Shown in pieces: positions 45,283 to 54,948 of a DNA stretch of 64,000 nt. Made by a program: the position numbers and the translations under genes. Origin of the DNA: Ruminococcus sp. (GTDB lineage Bacteria; Bacillota; Clostridia; Oscillospirales; Ruminococcaceae); the NCBI GenBank assembly GCA_015066805.1, contig SVNP01000004.1, positions 1-64,000 of the forward strand. The letters are read 5' to 3'. The notes beneath the pieces are model-generated. The model did not search any database and was not told where the DNA came from. It worked only from the letters and a program-made list of their open reading frames with translations. The stretch's first letter is position 1. Every line of letters begins with the position of its first letter.

Positions 45283-46428
45283 ATGAAAAGCGTTGCAATT
45301 TTAGGATCTACCGGCAGCATCGGCACACAGGCAATTGAAGTCGCTTGTATGCACGGTCTGCGTGTGACAGCCCTTGCGGCCAATACCAATGTAGATAAAC
45401 TGGTGGAGCAGGCAAAGCGTCTGCGGCCTCAAATCCTTTGCATCGCCGATGCATCCCGATATCCTCAGCTGAAGGAGGCGGCGGCCGGACTCGGCTGCCG
45501 CCTTTTGGCAGGCATAGAGGGGCTTTGCGAGATCGCAGCGGACGATTCCACAGAGATTTTGCTGAACTCCGTGGTGGGCATGGTGGGCCTGCGGCCCACA
45601 CTGGCAGCCATTGCCGCCAAAAAGCCCATCGCCCTTGCCAACAAGGAAACACTGGTGGCAGGCGGTGCTTTGGTTATGGATGCTGCCGCCAAGAACGGTG
45701 TGCCCATTTATCCCGTTGACAGCGAGCATTCTGCCATCTTCCAGTGCTTGCAGGGGAACCGCCGCAGCCAGTTGAAAAAAATCATTCTCACCGCCTCCGG
45801 CGGGCCGTTCTTCGGCAAAACCAGGGCGGAGCTTGCAGATATTACCGTAGAGCAGGCCTTGCAGCATCCCAACTGGAGCATGGGTAGCAAGATCACTATT
45901 GATTCCGCTACCCTGATGAACAAGGGTCTGGAGTTTATTGAGGCGCGCTGGCTCTTTGACCTGACGCCCGATCAGATCGAGATCGTGGTGCATCGTCAGA
46001 GCGTGCTGCATTCCGCAGTGGTCTACGATGATGATTCCATGATCGGTCAGATGGGTGTGCCGGATATGAAGATCCCCATCCAGTATGCGCTGCTGTATCC
46101 TGATCGGTTGCCTTGCCCCACCAAGCCGCTTTCGCTGACGGATTACGGCACCCTGACCTTTGCAAAGCCCGATTACGACACCTTCGATTGCCTGACGGCC
46201 TGTATCCGTGCCAGTGAGATGGGCGGTTCGGCCCCCTGTGTGGCAAACGGTGCCAATGAGGCTGCTGTGGCGGCCTTCCTTGCCAGAAAAATTCCCTTCC
46301 TGCAGATCGGCAAGCTGGTAAACGCAGCCATTGATGCGCTGCCTGTTACGGAGCTGACCTGCTTCGAGGATGTGGCGGCTGCCGATGCACAGGCAAGAGC
46401 ATTTGTGGCAGAGCATCTGCATATGTGA
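45283..46428 (+). CDS. dxr: 1-deoxy-D-xylulose 5-phosphate reductoisomerase
   Basis: The 381-residue protein has the NADPH motif AILGSTGSIGTQAIEVA, ALANKETLVAGGALVMDAA, PVDSEHSAIFQCLQG, and ASGGPFFGKTRAEL, with metal and substrate residues in GSKITIDSATLMNKGLEFIE. It makes methylerythritol phosphate. The ATG follows AAGGAG. Confidence 0.98.
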   Translation: MKSVAILGSTGSIGTQAIEVACMHGLRVTALAANTNVDKLVEQAKRLRPQILCIADASRYPQLKEAAAGLGCRLLAGIEGLCEIAADDSTEILLNSVVGMVGLRPTLAAIAAKKPIALANKETLVAGGALVMDAAAKNGVPIYPVDSEHSAIFQCLQGNRRSQLKKIILTASGGPFFGKTRAELADITVEQALQHPNWSMGSKITIDSATLMNKGLEFIEARWLFDLTPDQIEIVVHRQSVLHSAVVYDDDSMIGQMGVPDMKIPIQYALLYPDRLPCPTKPLSLTDYGTLTFAKPDYDTFDCLTACIRASEMGGSAPCVANGANEAAVAAFLARKIPFLQIGKLVNAAIDALPVTELTCFEDVAAADAQARAFVAEHLHM

Positions 46429-46458
46429 TCTCTCAGCGATCCCCGAAAGGAGCTACCA

Positions 46459-47505
46459 ATGAATTTTCTTTCCGTTTTAGCTGCGATCTTTTGCTTTGGC
46501 ATTATCATTTTTATTCATGAGCTGGGACATTTCTTTGTTGCAAAGAAATGCGGTGTTCGTGTGCTGGAATTTGCCATCGGTATGGGTCCTGCCATTTTCC
46601 AAAAGCAGATCGGCGAAACAAAATATGCGCTGCGTTTGCTGCCTGTAGGCGGCTATTGTGCCATGGATGGCGAAGATGAAACCAAGGATGATCCCAGAGC
46701 ATTTCGCAGCAGACCGGTTTGGCAGCGGATTCTGGTGACGGTTGCCGGTGCGGTGATGAACATTATTCTGGGCTTTATTCTCATTATCGCAACCACCTGT
46801 CTGGATACTGCCATTACCTCCACTACCGTTTCCGGTTTTCATCAGAATGAGGCAGGGGCGGATATTTCCACATCTTCCCAATGGCTGCAGCCGGGTGATC
46901 GTTTTGTTTCCATCAACGGCCTGCATATTTTTACTGCTTCCGATATCTCCTATGCCCTGCAGAATGATAACTGCGAGACCTTTACCATTGTGGTGGAACG
47001 GGCAGGGGAGAAAATGACCTTGGAGAATGTGAAGTTTCTGGATACGGAAACACAGGGCTTGCTGGATTTCTATGTTTATCCCAGAGAAAAAACCGTGCTT
47101 TCCGTGCTGGGACACAGCCTGAAGGAAACGGTTTCCACAGCACGTCTGATCTGGATCTCTCTCATTGATCTGCTTTCGGGCAAATACGGCTTCCATGATC
47201 TTTCCGGCGTGGTAGGTATTGTGGACAGCACCGCCGATTTCGTCAGCCAAAGCCCCACTTTGCGTGAAAAGGTGTATTCCCTGCTGTATATGATGTCCTT
47301 TATTACCGTCAATGTGGGTATTTTCAATCTGATTCCCTTCCCTGCACTGGATGGCGGCAGACTGGTATTCCTTATCATCGAAGCCATTCGACGCAAGCCT
47401 ATCAAAGCAGAAACAGAGGGCAAGATTCATTTCATCGGTCTTGCCGTGCTGATGCTGCTGATGATCGTTATTACCTGTCAGGATGTGACCAGACTGTTCC
47501 AATAA
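46459..47505 (+). CDS. rseP: Site-2 protease (RseP/RasP family)
   Basis: The 348-residue membrane metalloprotease has the zinc motif HELGH (His20, Glu21, His24) in the first span and a PDZ domain near 115-200. The third ligand site is in NLIPFPALDGGRLVF near residue 300. It cuts membrane-embedded substrates such as anti-sigma factors and signal peptides. The ECF system at 10-11 kb is a conceivable client. AAAGGAG precedes the ATG. Confidence 0.95.
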   Translation: MNFLSVLAAIFCFGIIIFIHELGHFFVAKKCGVRVLEFAIGMGPAIFQKQIGETKYALRLLPVGGYCAMDGEDETKDDPRAFRSRPVWQRILVTVAGAVMNIILGFILIIATTCLDTAITSTTVSGFHQNEAGADISTSSQWLQPGDRFVSINGLHIFTASDISYALQNDNCETFTIVVERAGEKMTLENVKFLDTETQGLLDFYVYPREKTVLSVLGHSLKETVSTARLIWISLIDLLSGKYGFHDLSGVVGIVDSTADFVSQSPTLREKVYSLLYMMSFITVNVGIFNLIPFPALDGGRLVFLIIEAIRRKPIKAETEGKIHFIGLAVLMLLMIVITCQDVTRLFQ

Positions 47506-47530
47506 CGGAAACAGTGATAAGGACAAAAAT

Positions 47531-48223
47531 ATGAAGCGTTTGAAGTATGCCTGTCCCTTTGGCGGCAAACAGTACCCCTTTTATCTGGCTGTTACAGCTA
47601 TGGTGACAGCACCGTTGCTCTGTCTGTCGCTGGATATTATCGCTACTGTATCGTCGATGCTTTGGGCACCTGCCATTGTGCTGGTGATCTGCTTCATCAT
47701 TGAACAGCACCTGACCCCCGATGAACGAGCCATCATAGCCGAAACACCGCCCCCCCTGTGGAATTACGCCACAGAGGACGTCATTGACAGCATCCGTGCA
47801 AGTGAAAACAGAGATGCAAGAGCAGAGCTGGGTGCTGCCGCTGTGATTGCCTTTGCTGTGTGCTTTTTGTTTTTGGTCGGCTTTGGGGTATCTGCATTTA
47901 CCGTGACCCTTTGCTGTCTTGCTGTGCTGTGTTGTATCATTGCCTTTGTGTATTCCCTGTGGAAGTCGGAGATCTGGGCACAGGTGGATGATTCCGCCAT
48001 GTATATTGATGTACCCATCCACCATATGTACGATGTAAAGCACACCACAACCAGAGGCAGACACACTTGGATTATGCGGGAGTCTACTGTCTGGTATGTG
48101 AGCTATCTGGTGTTTTATCTGCATGATGGACGCTATACGCTGAAGGTACCCGGCGGAGAAGGCGACAGAGATATTGTCCGCATCATCAAATACAAAAACA
48201 GCATCCGCTGGATGCTGCTGTAA
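47531..48223 (+). CDS. Membrane protein of unknown function between rseP and ispG
   Basis: The 230-residue protein has four hydrophobic segments in two pairs (LAVTAMVTAPLLCLSLDIIA, LWAPAIVLVICFIIE, AAVIAFAVCFLFLVGFGVS, LCCLAVLCCIIAFVYSLW). A C-terminal cytosolic strand-rich part of about 75 residues follows. No family is recognised. It interrupts the usual rseP-ispG adjacency; 25 bases precede it and 14 follow, so it is part of the operon. AAGGAC is a weak ribosome site. Confidence 0.8.
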   Translation: MKRLKYACPFGGKQYPFYLAVTAMVTAPLLCLSLDIIATVSSMLWAPAIVLVICFIIEQHLTPDERAIIAETPPPLWNYATEDVIDSIRASENRDARAELGAAAVIAFAVCFLFLVGFGVSAFTVTLCCLAVLCCIIAFVYSLWKSEIWAQVDDSAMYIDVPIHHMYDVKHTTTRGRHTWIMRESTVWYVSYLVFYLHDGRYTLKVPGGEGDRDIVRIIKYKNSIRWMLL

Positions 48224-48237
48224 AAGGAGTTGCTCTT

Positions 48238-49281
48238 ATGCGAAATCTGCATCCTGTAAAGGTAGGCAATTGCCTGCTGGATGGCAAGCATATCTACATC
48301 CAGTCCATGCTCAATACCCGTTCTGATGATATTGCAGGCTCTGTGGCACAGGCTGTGGCACTGGAAAAAGCAGGCTGCGAGATCATCCGTGCGGCGATCC
48401 CCGATGAAAAGGCTGTGGCACTGATCCCCGCCATCAAAGAGGCGGTTTCTGTTCCGCTGGTGGCGGATATTCATTTTGATTACCGCCTTGCCCTTGCCGC
48501 TGCCGATGCAGGTGTGGATAAAATCCGCATCAATCCGGGTAATATCGGTGATATGGACAGAGTAAAGGCCGTGGCGGACAAATGCCGTCAAAAACAGATC
48601 CCCATTCGAATCGGTGTGAACTCCGGCTCGCTGGAAAAGGATCTGCTGGCAAAATACGGCGGTCCCACACCGGCAGCGATGGTAGAAAGTGCCATGAATC
48701 ATGCCGCGCTGCTGGAACGCTTTGATTTTCATGATATTGTGGTTTCCATTAAATCCTCTGATGTACAGAATATGATTGCCTGTTATCGTCTGGCAGCAGA
48801 GCGTACCGATTATCCGCTGCATCTGGGCGTAACAGAGGCAGGTACCGCACGCATGGGTCTGATCAAATCTGCGGCAGGCATCGGCTCGCTGCTGTGTGAC
48901 GGCATCGGCGAAACCATTCGTATCTCGCTGACAGCCGACCCCGTACAGGAGGTAGAGGCTGCCATTGATCTGCTGAAGGCACTGGGCCTGCGAAAGGGCG
49001 TTACTTTGGTATCCTGCCCCACCTGCGGCAGAACCCGCATTGATCTTATCGGTGCTGCCAATGCCGTGGAGCAGGCATTGCGCGGCTGTGAAAAGAATAT
49101 TAAAGTTGCTGTTATGGGCTGTATTGTAAACGGCCCCGGCGAGGCAAGAGAAGCGGATATCGGTATTGCCGGCGGTGATGGCTGTGCCGTGATCTTCCGC
49201 AAGGATGAAATACTGGGCAAGGTGCCGGAGGCGGAGATCGTACCTGCATTGCTTGCCGAGATCGAGAAGCTCCCAGGATAA
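48238..49281 (+). CDS. ispG: 4-hydroxy-3-methylbut-2-enyl diphosphate synthase
   Basis: 347 residues, the usual length. VKVGNCLLDGKHIYIQSMLN, VADIHFDYRLALAAADAGVD, KIRINPGNIGD and the [4Fe-4S] ligands in SCPTCGRTRIDL and GCIVNGPGEA are present. It performs the next-to-last MEP-pathway step. AAAGGAG precedes the ATG. Confidence 0.98.
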   Translation: MRNLHPVKVGNCLLDGKHIYIQSMLNTRSDDIAGSVAQAVALEKAGCEIIRAAIPDEKAVALIPAIKEAVSVPLVADIHFDYRLALAAADAGVDKIRINPGNIGDMDRVKAVADKCRQKQIPIRIGVNSGSLEKDLLAKYGGPTPAAMVESAMNHAALLERFDFHDIVVSIKSSDVQNMIACYRLAAERTDYPLHLGVTEAGTARMGLIKSAAGIGSLLCDGIGETIRISLTADPVQEVEAAIDLLKALGLRKGVTLVSCPTCGRTRIDLIGAANAVEQALRGCEKNIKVAVMGCIVNGPGEAREADIGIAGGDGCAVIFRKDEILGKVPEAEIVPALLAEIEKLPG

Positions 49282-49299
49282 CAGAAAGGATTTGTTTCC

Positions 49300-52200
49300 A
49301 TGACCCAGACCCTACGGGATTTTCTGCGGGAATACGCTGCCAAGCTGCCTGAAAATGTACTTGCGGGCAGGATCCGCCGTGTGATGTCCAACGCAGACCG
49401 TTCTAAGCTGTATTTTGAAACTGAATTTGATGCGCCGATTCCCTTTTCCGTTTTGTCGGAGTTTGAATCGGAGCTGGCAGATCGCCTGAATATTCAGGCG
49501 GTCCGTTTGCTGTGCCGTTATCCTGCCGAGACCTTTTCTACCGATGTGCTGGCGGATCTGTTTGTTTCTCTGCGGCGGGATCTGCCCATGATGAACGGTT
49601 TCCTGGATGATGCAGGTCTGGTATTGGATCGGGAACGGCATCATCTGACCATTACGCTGCGCCATGGTGGTGTGGATATTCTGGAATCCACACGGTTCCG
49701 TGAGGAACTGGCAAGAGCCGTGCGTACCATTTATTCCGTGGGATTGGAGATCTCCTTTGACGGCGGCTTGCAGCATGTGACCCCCGAAGCCCACGATACC
49801 ATGCAGGAGGAGGTGCTGGCGACTATGCCGCCACCCGTAATGCCTGCCCCCAAGGAAAAGGAAGCGGAGGCTGCACCGGTGTTTTCATCGCTGCATTCTG
49901 CACCTGATGATGCGGCACCCATTCAGCCTGTCATGCCCTCCAAGGAAGATCTCTCTGTCATTTACGGCAGAAAGATCAAGGAAAAGCCCGTTGCCATCTC
50001 CGAAGTGGTGAAAAACCTGAATACCGCAGGGCGGGTGTGCATTGCCTGTGAAGTCTTTGGCGATGTGGATACCCGTACCCTGAAAAACGGTAAAACGCTG
50101 CTGACCTTCCCTGTAACGGATTACACAGGCAGTCTGCTGGTGAAAATGTTCCTGGATGAGGAAAAGCTGGCGGATTTCCCTGTGAAGGAATGCAAAAAGG
50201 GTGCCAATCTGCTGATTTTCGGCTCTGCATCCTTTGATGAATATGATCACGATATTATTATTAAGCCTACGGGCATCAGCACCTATACGCCGCCCAAGCG
50301 CACCGATGATGCACCTGTCAAGCGTGTGGAGCTGCATCTGCACACCAATATGTCCGCTATGGATGGCATCAATGCCGCCAAGGATCTCATCAACCGTGCC
50401 CATGAATGGGGCCACCGTGCCATTGCCATTACGGATCACGGCGTGGTGCAGGCTTTCCCCGAGGCGATGAATGCCACTGCCAAGATGAAGGATTTCCGTG
50501 TGATCTACGGCTGCGAGGCCTATGTGGTCAATGATCTGGATCTGGCAAAGGTCATTGATACGCCCGATCCCCGCAGTGTGCAGGATGAAGTCATTGTATT
50601 TGATGTGGAAACCACGGGACTTTCCCCAACCAACGATCGCCTGACGGAGATCGGTGCGGTAAAGGTAAGGGGCCTGAAGATCATTGACAGCTTCCAGACC
50701 TTTGTCAACCCCGGGCGGAAGATCCCCGATAAAATCGTGGAGCTGACCGGCATTACCGATGATATGGTAGCAAATGCCCCAAGTGAACAAAAGGCTGTGG
50801 AGGACTTTATGGCCTTCTGCGGAGAAAACCCCGTACTGATCGCCCACAATGCCGCCTTCGATACCGCCTTTCTGCGAAACAGCTTTCAACGCTGCGGTAT
50901 GCAGCACAGCTTTGCCACACTGGATACTGTGGTGCTGTGCCGTGCCATGCTGCCGGAGCTTTCCAAGCATAAGCTGAATATTGTTGCAAAGCATCTGAAG
51001 CTGGGTAAATTCGATCATCACCGTGCCAATGATGATGCTTGTATGCTGGCAAAAATCTACATCACCCTGATGGAGCGTCTGGTAAAGAACAGCAATTTAC
51101 AGACATTGGCGGAGCTGAATTACAAGCTGCCTACCATCGACCCCAGAAAGCTGAAATCCTATCACCAGATCATTCTGGCAAAGAACCAGACGGGTATGAA
51201 AAACCTGTATCGTCTGGTATCGTACAGCCAACTGGATTACTTCTACAAAAAGCCACTGATCCCCAAATCGGTGCTGCTGCAGCGGAGAGAAGGCCTGCTG
51301 TTCGGCAGTGCCTGTGAGGCAGGCGAGCTGTTTGCCGCCATGCTGGAAGGGAAATCCGAGGAAGAACTGCTGAAGCTGGCATCTTTCTACGATTATCTGG
51401 AGATCCAGCCCATTGCCAACAATGCGTTTATGCTCCGTAGTGACAAATATGAGGCCCGGACCGAGGAAGATCTGCGGAACTACAACCGCCGCATTCTGGA
51501 GCTTGGTGATAAAGCGGGTATTCCCGTAGTGGCAACCTGTGATGTCCATTTTATGGATGAAAAGGACGCCATCTACCGTGAGATCCTGCAATCGGGCAAC
51601 GGCTTTGATGATGCGGGACAGCAGGCACCCTTGTACTTCCGTACTACGGATGAGATGCTGGAGGAGTTTGACTATCTGGGCGACCGTGCCTACGAAGTGG
51701 TAGTGGAAAACCCCAACCGCATTGCAGATAAAATTGATGCCTGCCACGCCATTCCCAAGGGCACCTTTACGCCTTCTATCCCCGGTGCAGAGGAAGACCT
51801 GACACGCATTACCACCGAAACAGCCGAGAGCATCTACGGTTCTCCCTTGCCGGAGATCGTTCAGAAGCGTCTGGATCGTGAGCTGGGTTCCATCATCAAG
51901 CATGGTTTCTCCGTGCTGTATATGATCGCCCAGAAGCTGGTGGCGAACTCCATGGCTCATGGCTATATGGTAGGCTCCCGTGGATCGGTAGGCTCCTCTT
52001 TTGTGGCAAGCATGGCGGGTATTTCCGAGGTCAACCCCCTGATGCCCCATTATGTCTGCAAAAACTGTAAGTATTCCGAGTTTGATACCACCGGTACCTA
52101 TGGCTCGGGATTTGACCTGCCTCCCAAGAACTGTCCCAATTGCGGTGAGGAGCTGAAGCGGGACGGTCACGATATTCCCTTTGAGACCTTCCTGGGATTT

Positions 52201-53661
52201 GACGGCGATAAGGCACCCGATATTGACCAGAACTTTTCCGGTGAATTCCAGTCGGAATCTCACCGCTATACCGAAGAACTGTTCGGCAGAGCCAATGTGT
52301 TCAAGGCGGGCACCATTTCCGGCGTAAAGGATAAGATCGCATACGGTTATGTGAAGCATTATCTGGAGGACTGCGGTGTTTCCGTCAATAACAGTGAGAT
52401 CAACCGTCTGGTGGCAGGCTGTGTGGGTGTCAAGAAAACCACAGGCCAGCATCCCGGCGGCATGGTGGTTATTCCGGAAGACTTTGATATCTTTGATTTT
52501 ACTCCCGTGCAGCAGCCCGGTGAACCGGATGAATCCGATGATGCGGAACAGATCATCACCACTCACTTTGATTTCCATAGTCTGCATGATACTATTCTGA
52601 AGCTGGACGAGCTGGGTCATGTGGTGCCTACCTTCTATAAGCATCTGGAGGATGCCACCGGACTGAAGATCGACGATATTCCTGCCACAGACCCCAAGGT
52701 GCTGCAAATGTGTACCGATTGTACCGTTTTGGGCGTGACTGCCGAGGAGATCTATTGTAAAACAGGCAGTCTGGGTATCCCCGAGATGGGCACCGGTTTT
52801 ACCATCGGTATGCTGCTGGACGCTAAGCCCAAGATGTTCTCGGACTTTCTGCAGATCTCGGGACTTTCCCACGGTACCGATGTGTGGCTGGGCAATGCAC
52901 AGGAGCTGATCGCCAACGGTACCTGTACCATCTCCAACGTGATCGGTACCCGTGACAGCATTATGACCTATCTGCTGTACCACGATGTGCCCCCCAAGGA
53001 GGCCTTCCAGATCATGGAGGATACCCGTAAGGGTAAGGCACCCAAAACCTTTACCCCCGAGCGTGTACAAATGCTGCTGGATCATAACGTGCCCCAGTGG
53101 TATATTGATAGCTGCCTGAAGATCAAGTATATGTTCCCCAAGGCGCACGCGGCAGCTTATGTCATCGCAGCTATTAAGCTGGGATGGTTCAAGCTGTATC
53201 GTCCGTTGGAGTTTTATGCCACCTTCTTTACCGTGCGCGGCGGTGATTTTGACGCTGAACTGGCGGTAGCGGGTATTCAGGCGGTGCGAAATAAGATCGA
53301 CGAGCTGGAACGTAAGGGCAAAAAAGAACGTTCCAAAAAAGAAAATGACCTGATGGATATTCTGCTGATCGTTAATGAGATGATGAGCAGAGGCTACGGC
53401 TTTTTGCCCGTGGATCTGTACCGTTCCGAGGCCACCCGCTATAAAATCGAGGATGGTAAGGTGCGGATCCCCTTCGGTGCCATTGCGGGCATCGGTGATA
53501 AGGCTGCGGAAAAGCTCTATGAAACTGCACAAAAGGGCGATTTCATTTCCATTGAGGAATTCCAGACCCAAAGCGGTGCGTCAAAAGCCATAATCGAAAC
53601 ATTGGAACATATGGGGGCTTTGGGTAATTTGCCAAAATCCAATCAGCTTTCTCTGTTTTGA
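49300..53661 (+). CDS. polC: DNA polymerase III PolC-type alpha subunit
   Basis: 1453 residues, normal for PolC. Order: N-terminal domains, OB fold (about 235-330), and PHP part 1 (VELHLHTNMSAMDG, about 345). A DEDD proofreading exonuclease is inserted (VFDVETTGLSPTNDRLTEIG, about 430-600), then PHP part 2. The four-Cys zinc site (CKNCKYSE, CPNCGEEL, about 918-950) and polymerase palm with PDIDQNFSGE (about 973) follow. Finger and helix-hairpin-helix segments end the chain. It is the main low-GC Gram-positive replicase. AGAAAGGA precedes the ATG. Confidence 0.99.
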   Translation: MTQTLRDFLREYAAKLPENVLAGRIRRVMSNADRSKLYFETEFDAPIPFSVLSEFESELADRLNIQAVRLLCRYPAETFSTDVLADLFVSLRRDLPMMNGFLDDAGLVLDRERHHLTITLRHGGVDILESTRFREELARAVRTIYSVGLEISFDGGLQHVTPEAHDTMQEEVLATMPPPVMPAPKEKEAEAAPVFSSLHSAPDDAAPIQPVMPSKEDLSVIYGRKIKEKPVAISEVVKNLNTAGRVCIACEVFGDVDTRTLKNGKTLLTFPVTDYTGSLLVKMFLDEEKLADFPVKECKKGANLLIFGSASFDEYDHDIIIKPTGISTYTPPKRTDDAPVKRVELHLHTNMSAMDGINAAKDLINRAHEWGHRAIAITDHGVVQAFPEAMNATAKMKDFRVIYGCEAYVVNDLDLAKVIDTPDPRSVQDEVIVFDVETTGLSPTNDRLTEIGAVKVRGLKIIDSFQTFVNPGRKIPDKIVELTGITDDMVANAPSEQKAVEDFMAFCGENPVLIAHNAAFDTAFLRNSFQRCGMQHSFATLDTVVLCRAMLPELSKHKLNIVAKHLKLGKFDHHRANDDACMLAKIYITLMERLVKNSNLQTLAELNYKLPTIDPRKLKSYHQIILAKNQTGMKNLYRLVSYSQLDYFYKKPLIPKSVLLQRREGLLFGSACEAGELFAAMLEGKSEEELLKLASFYDYLEIQPIANNAFMLRSDKYEARTEEDLRNYNRRILELGDKAGIPVVATCDVHFMDEKDAIYREILQSGNGFDDAGQQAPLYFRTTDEMLEEFDYLGDRAYEVVVENPNRIADKIDACHAIPKGTFTPSIPGAEEDLTRITTETAESIYGSPLPEIVQKRLDRELGSIIKHGFSVLYMIAQKLVANSMAHGYMVGSRGSVGSSFVASMAGISEVNPLMPHYVCKNCKYSEFDTTGTYGSGFDLPPKNCPNCGEELKRDGHDIPFETFLGFDGDKAPDIDQNFSGEFQSESHRYTEELFGRANVFKAGTISGVKDKIAYGYVKHYLEDCGVSVNNSEINRLVAGCVGVKKTTGQHPGGMVVIPEDFDIFDFTPVQQPGEPDESDDAEQIITTHFDFHSLHDTILKLDELGHVVPTFYKHLEDATGLKIDDIPATDPKVLQMCTDCTVLGVTAEEIYCKTGSLGIPEMGTGFTIGMLLDAKPKMFSDFLQISGLSHGTDVWLGNAQELIANGTCTISNVIGTRDSIMTYLLYHDVPPKEAFQIMEDTRKGKAPKTFTPERVQMLLDHNVPQWYIDSCLKIKYMFPKAHAAAYVIAAIKLGWFKLYRPLEFYATFFTVRGGDFDAELAVAGIQAVRNKIDELERKGKKERSKKENDLMDILLIVNEMMSRGYGFLPVDLYRSEATRYKIEDGKVRIPFGAIAGIGDKAAEKLYETAQKGDFISIEEFQTQSGASKAIIETLEHMGALGNLPKSNQLSLF

Positions 53662-53662
53662 C

Positions 53663-53728
53663 TTGACTTTTTCGTGTTAGCGTGGTAACATAGTAGCATG
53701 GTAGCGTGTTAACACGCTAAAGTATAAT
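53663..53728 (+). promoter_or_regulatory. his operon promoter overlapped by a tandem 8-bp repeat array
   Basis: TTGACT (53663-53668), 17-base spacer and TAACAT (53686-53691) form a promoter; TATAAT at 53723-53728 is a possible second -10. From 53677 the DNA reads as 8-base units TTAGCGTG, GTAACATA, GTAGCATG, GTAGCGTG, TTAACACG, CTAA. The last part contains an 18-bp perfect palindrome, TAGCGTGTTAACACGCTA (53702-53719). The array covers the -10 box and transcript start, as a repressor operator would. Confidence 0.75.
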
Positions 53729-53748
53729 TTCTCCGAAAGGATATGCAT

Positions 53749-54948
53749 ATGAATCGTTTTGACTGTATAACCCCCGAAGGCACAAGGGATGCGCTGTTTG
53801 CGGAATGCACCCTTCGTCGGCAGGTAGAGTCCAGATTGCGTAATCTCTTTGCCGCAAGAGGTTACAGCGAGATCATTACGCCTACATTGGAGTTCTATGA
53901 TGTTTTCAACCGTGAGGCAAGACCGTTCCCACAGGAAAAAATGTATAAGCTCACCGATCATAAGGGTCGCCTGCTGGTGCTGCGCCCCGATAATACAGTG
54001 CCCATTGCCCGTGTGTGTGCAACCCGTCTGCGGGATGCCGCACTGCCTTTGCGGCTGTATTATAATCAGAGCATTCATGTCAGCTCTCCCACACTGAAAG
54101 GCAGAGATGACGAGATCACGCAATCGGGTATTGAGCTGATCGGTTCCGATTCCCGTATGGCAGATCTGGAAGTGATCGCCGCTGCGGTGGATGTGCTGGC
54201 TTCCTGCGATACGGAATATCGTCTGGAGCTGGGCAATGCGGCGTTTTTCCGTGAGCTGACCAACCGTCTGGATGCTCCCCGCCATGTAAAGGAAACCATC
54301 CGTAACCATGTGGAGGACAAAAACTTCCCCGCACTCAATGATGTGCTGGATGCCCTGCCTGCATCACCCATAACCGAAGCACTGCGTGCGCTGCCCCGTT
54401 TGTTCGGCGGCGAGGAGGTGTTTGCCAAGGCTGCTGCCCTGTGCCCCGATGCAGCTTTTATCGCAATTCTGGATTCTCTGAAGGGCTTGTGGGAGACCGT
54501 GACCTGCATTGCAGGCAAGGAGCGTGTCACAGTGGATCTGAGCATGGTGCACCGCACCGATTATTACACCGGCATGATCCTGCGCGGCTATCTTTCCGGC
54601 TATGGTGAGGAGATCCTCTCCGGCGGCAGATACGATAAGCTCATTGCAGAATTTGGCTATGATGTACCTGCTACCGGCTTTGCAGTCAATGTAGATGCAC
54701 TGGTAAAGGTGCTGGCAAAGCAGGCTGCTGCCGATCCGGCTGCAAGACCTGTCAGCGATGTTCTGATCTGGGCAGAGGCCGGTATGGAGGCAGAGGCCAT
54801 TCAGGCTGCGGAAACCCTGCGTGCAAAGGGTCTTGTTACCGAGCATTCTTTGTGTGCAACGCTGGCAGAGGCACAGGCCTATGCCAAACAGCAGGGGATC
54901 TGCAATGTATTCCCCATTACCCAAACGGAAACGGAGGTCAATCAATGA
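53749..54948 (+). CDS. hisZ: ATP phosphoribosyltransferase regulatory subunit HisZ
   Basis: ATG at 53749 is 8 bases after GAAAGG; the ATG at 53743 is too close. The 399-residue protein resembles histidyl-tRNA synthetase catalytic cores: ITPEGTRDALF, YSEIITPTLEFYDVF, RPDNTVPIARV, YYNQSIHV, and SGGRYDKLIAEFGYDVPATGF. With no anticodon-binding function kept, it is the regulatory subunit that short-form HisG needs. It begins the his operon, and its stop overlaps hisG (ATGA). Confidence 0.95.
   Translation: MNRFDCITPEGTRDALFAECTLRRQVESRLRNLFAARGYSEIITPTLEFYDVFNREARPFPQEKMYKLTDHKGRLLVLRPDNTVPIARVCATRLRDAALPLRLYYNQSIHVSSPTLKGRDDEITQSGIELIGSDSRMADLEVIAAAVDVLASCDTEYRLELGNAAFFRELTNRLDAPRHVKETIRNHVEDKNFPALNDVLDALPASPITEALRALPRLFGGEEVFAKAAALCPDAAFIAILDSLKGLWETVTCIAGKERVTVDLSMVHRTDYYTGMILRGYLSGYGEEILSGGRYDKLIAEFGYDVPATGFAVNVDALVKVLAKQAAADPAARPVSDVLIWAEAGMEAEAIQAAETLRAKGLVTEHSLCATLAEAQAYAKQQGICNVFPITQTETEVNQ

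Noticed and set aside
51097-53571. 824-codon open frame on the minus strand
   Set aside because: It is antisense to polC and has the same shadow composition; no start signal or known motif.
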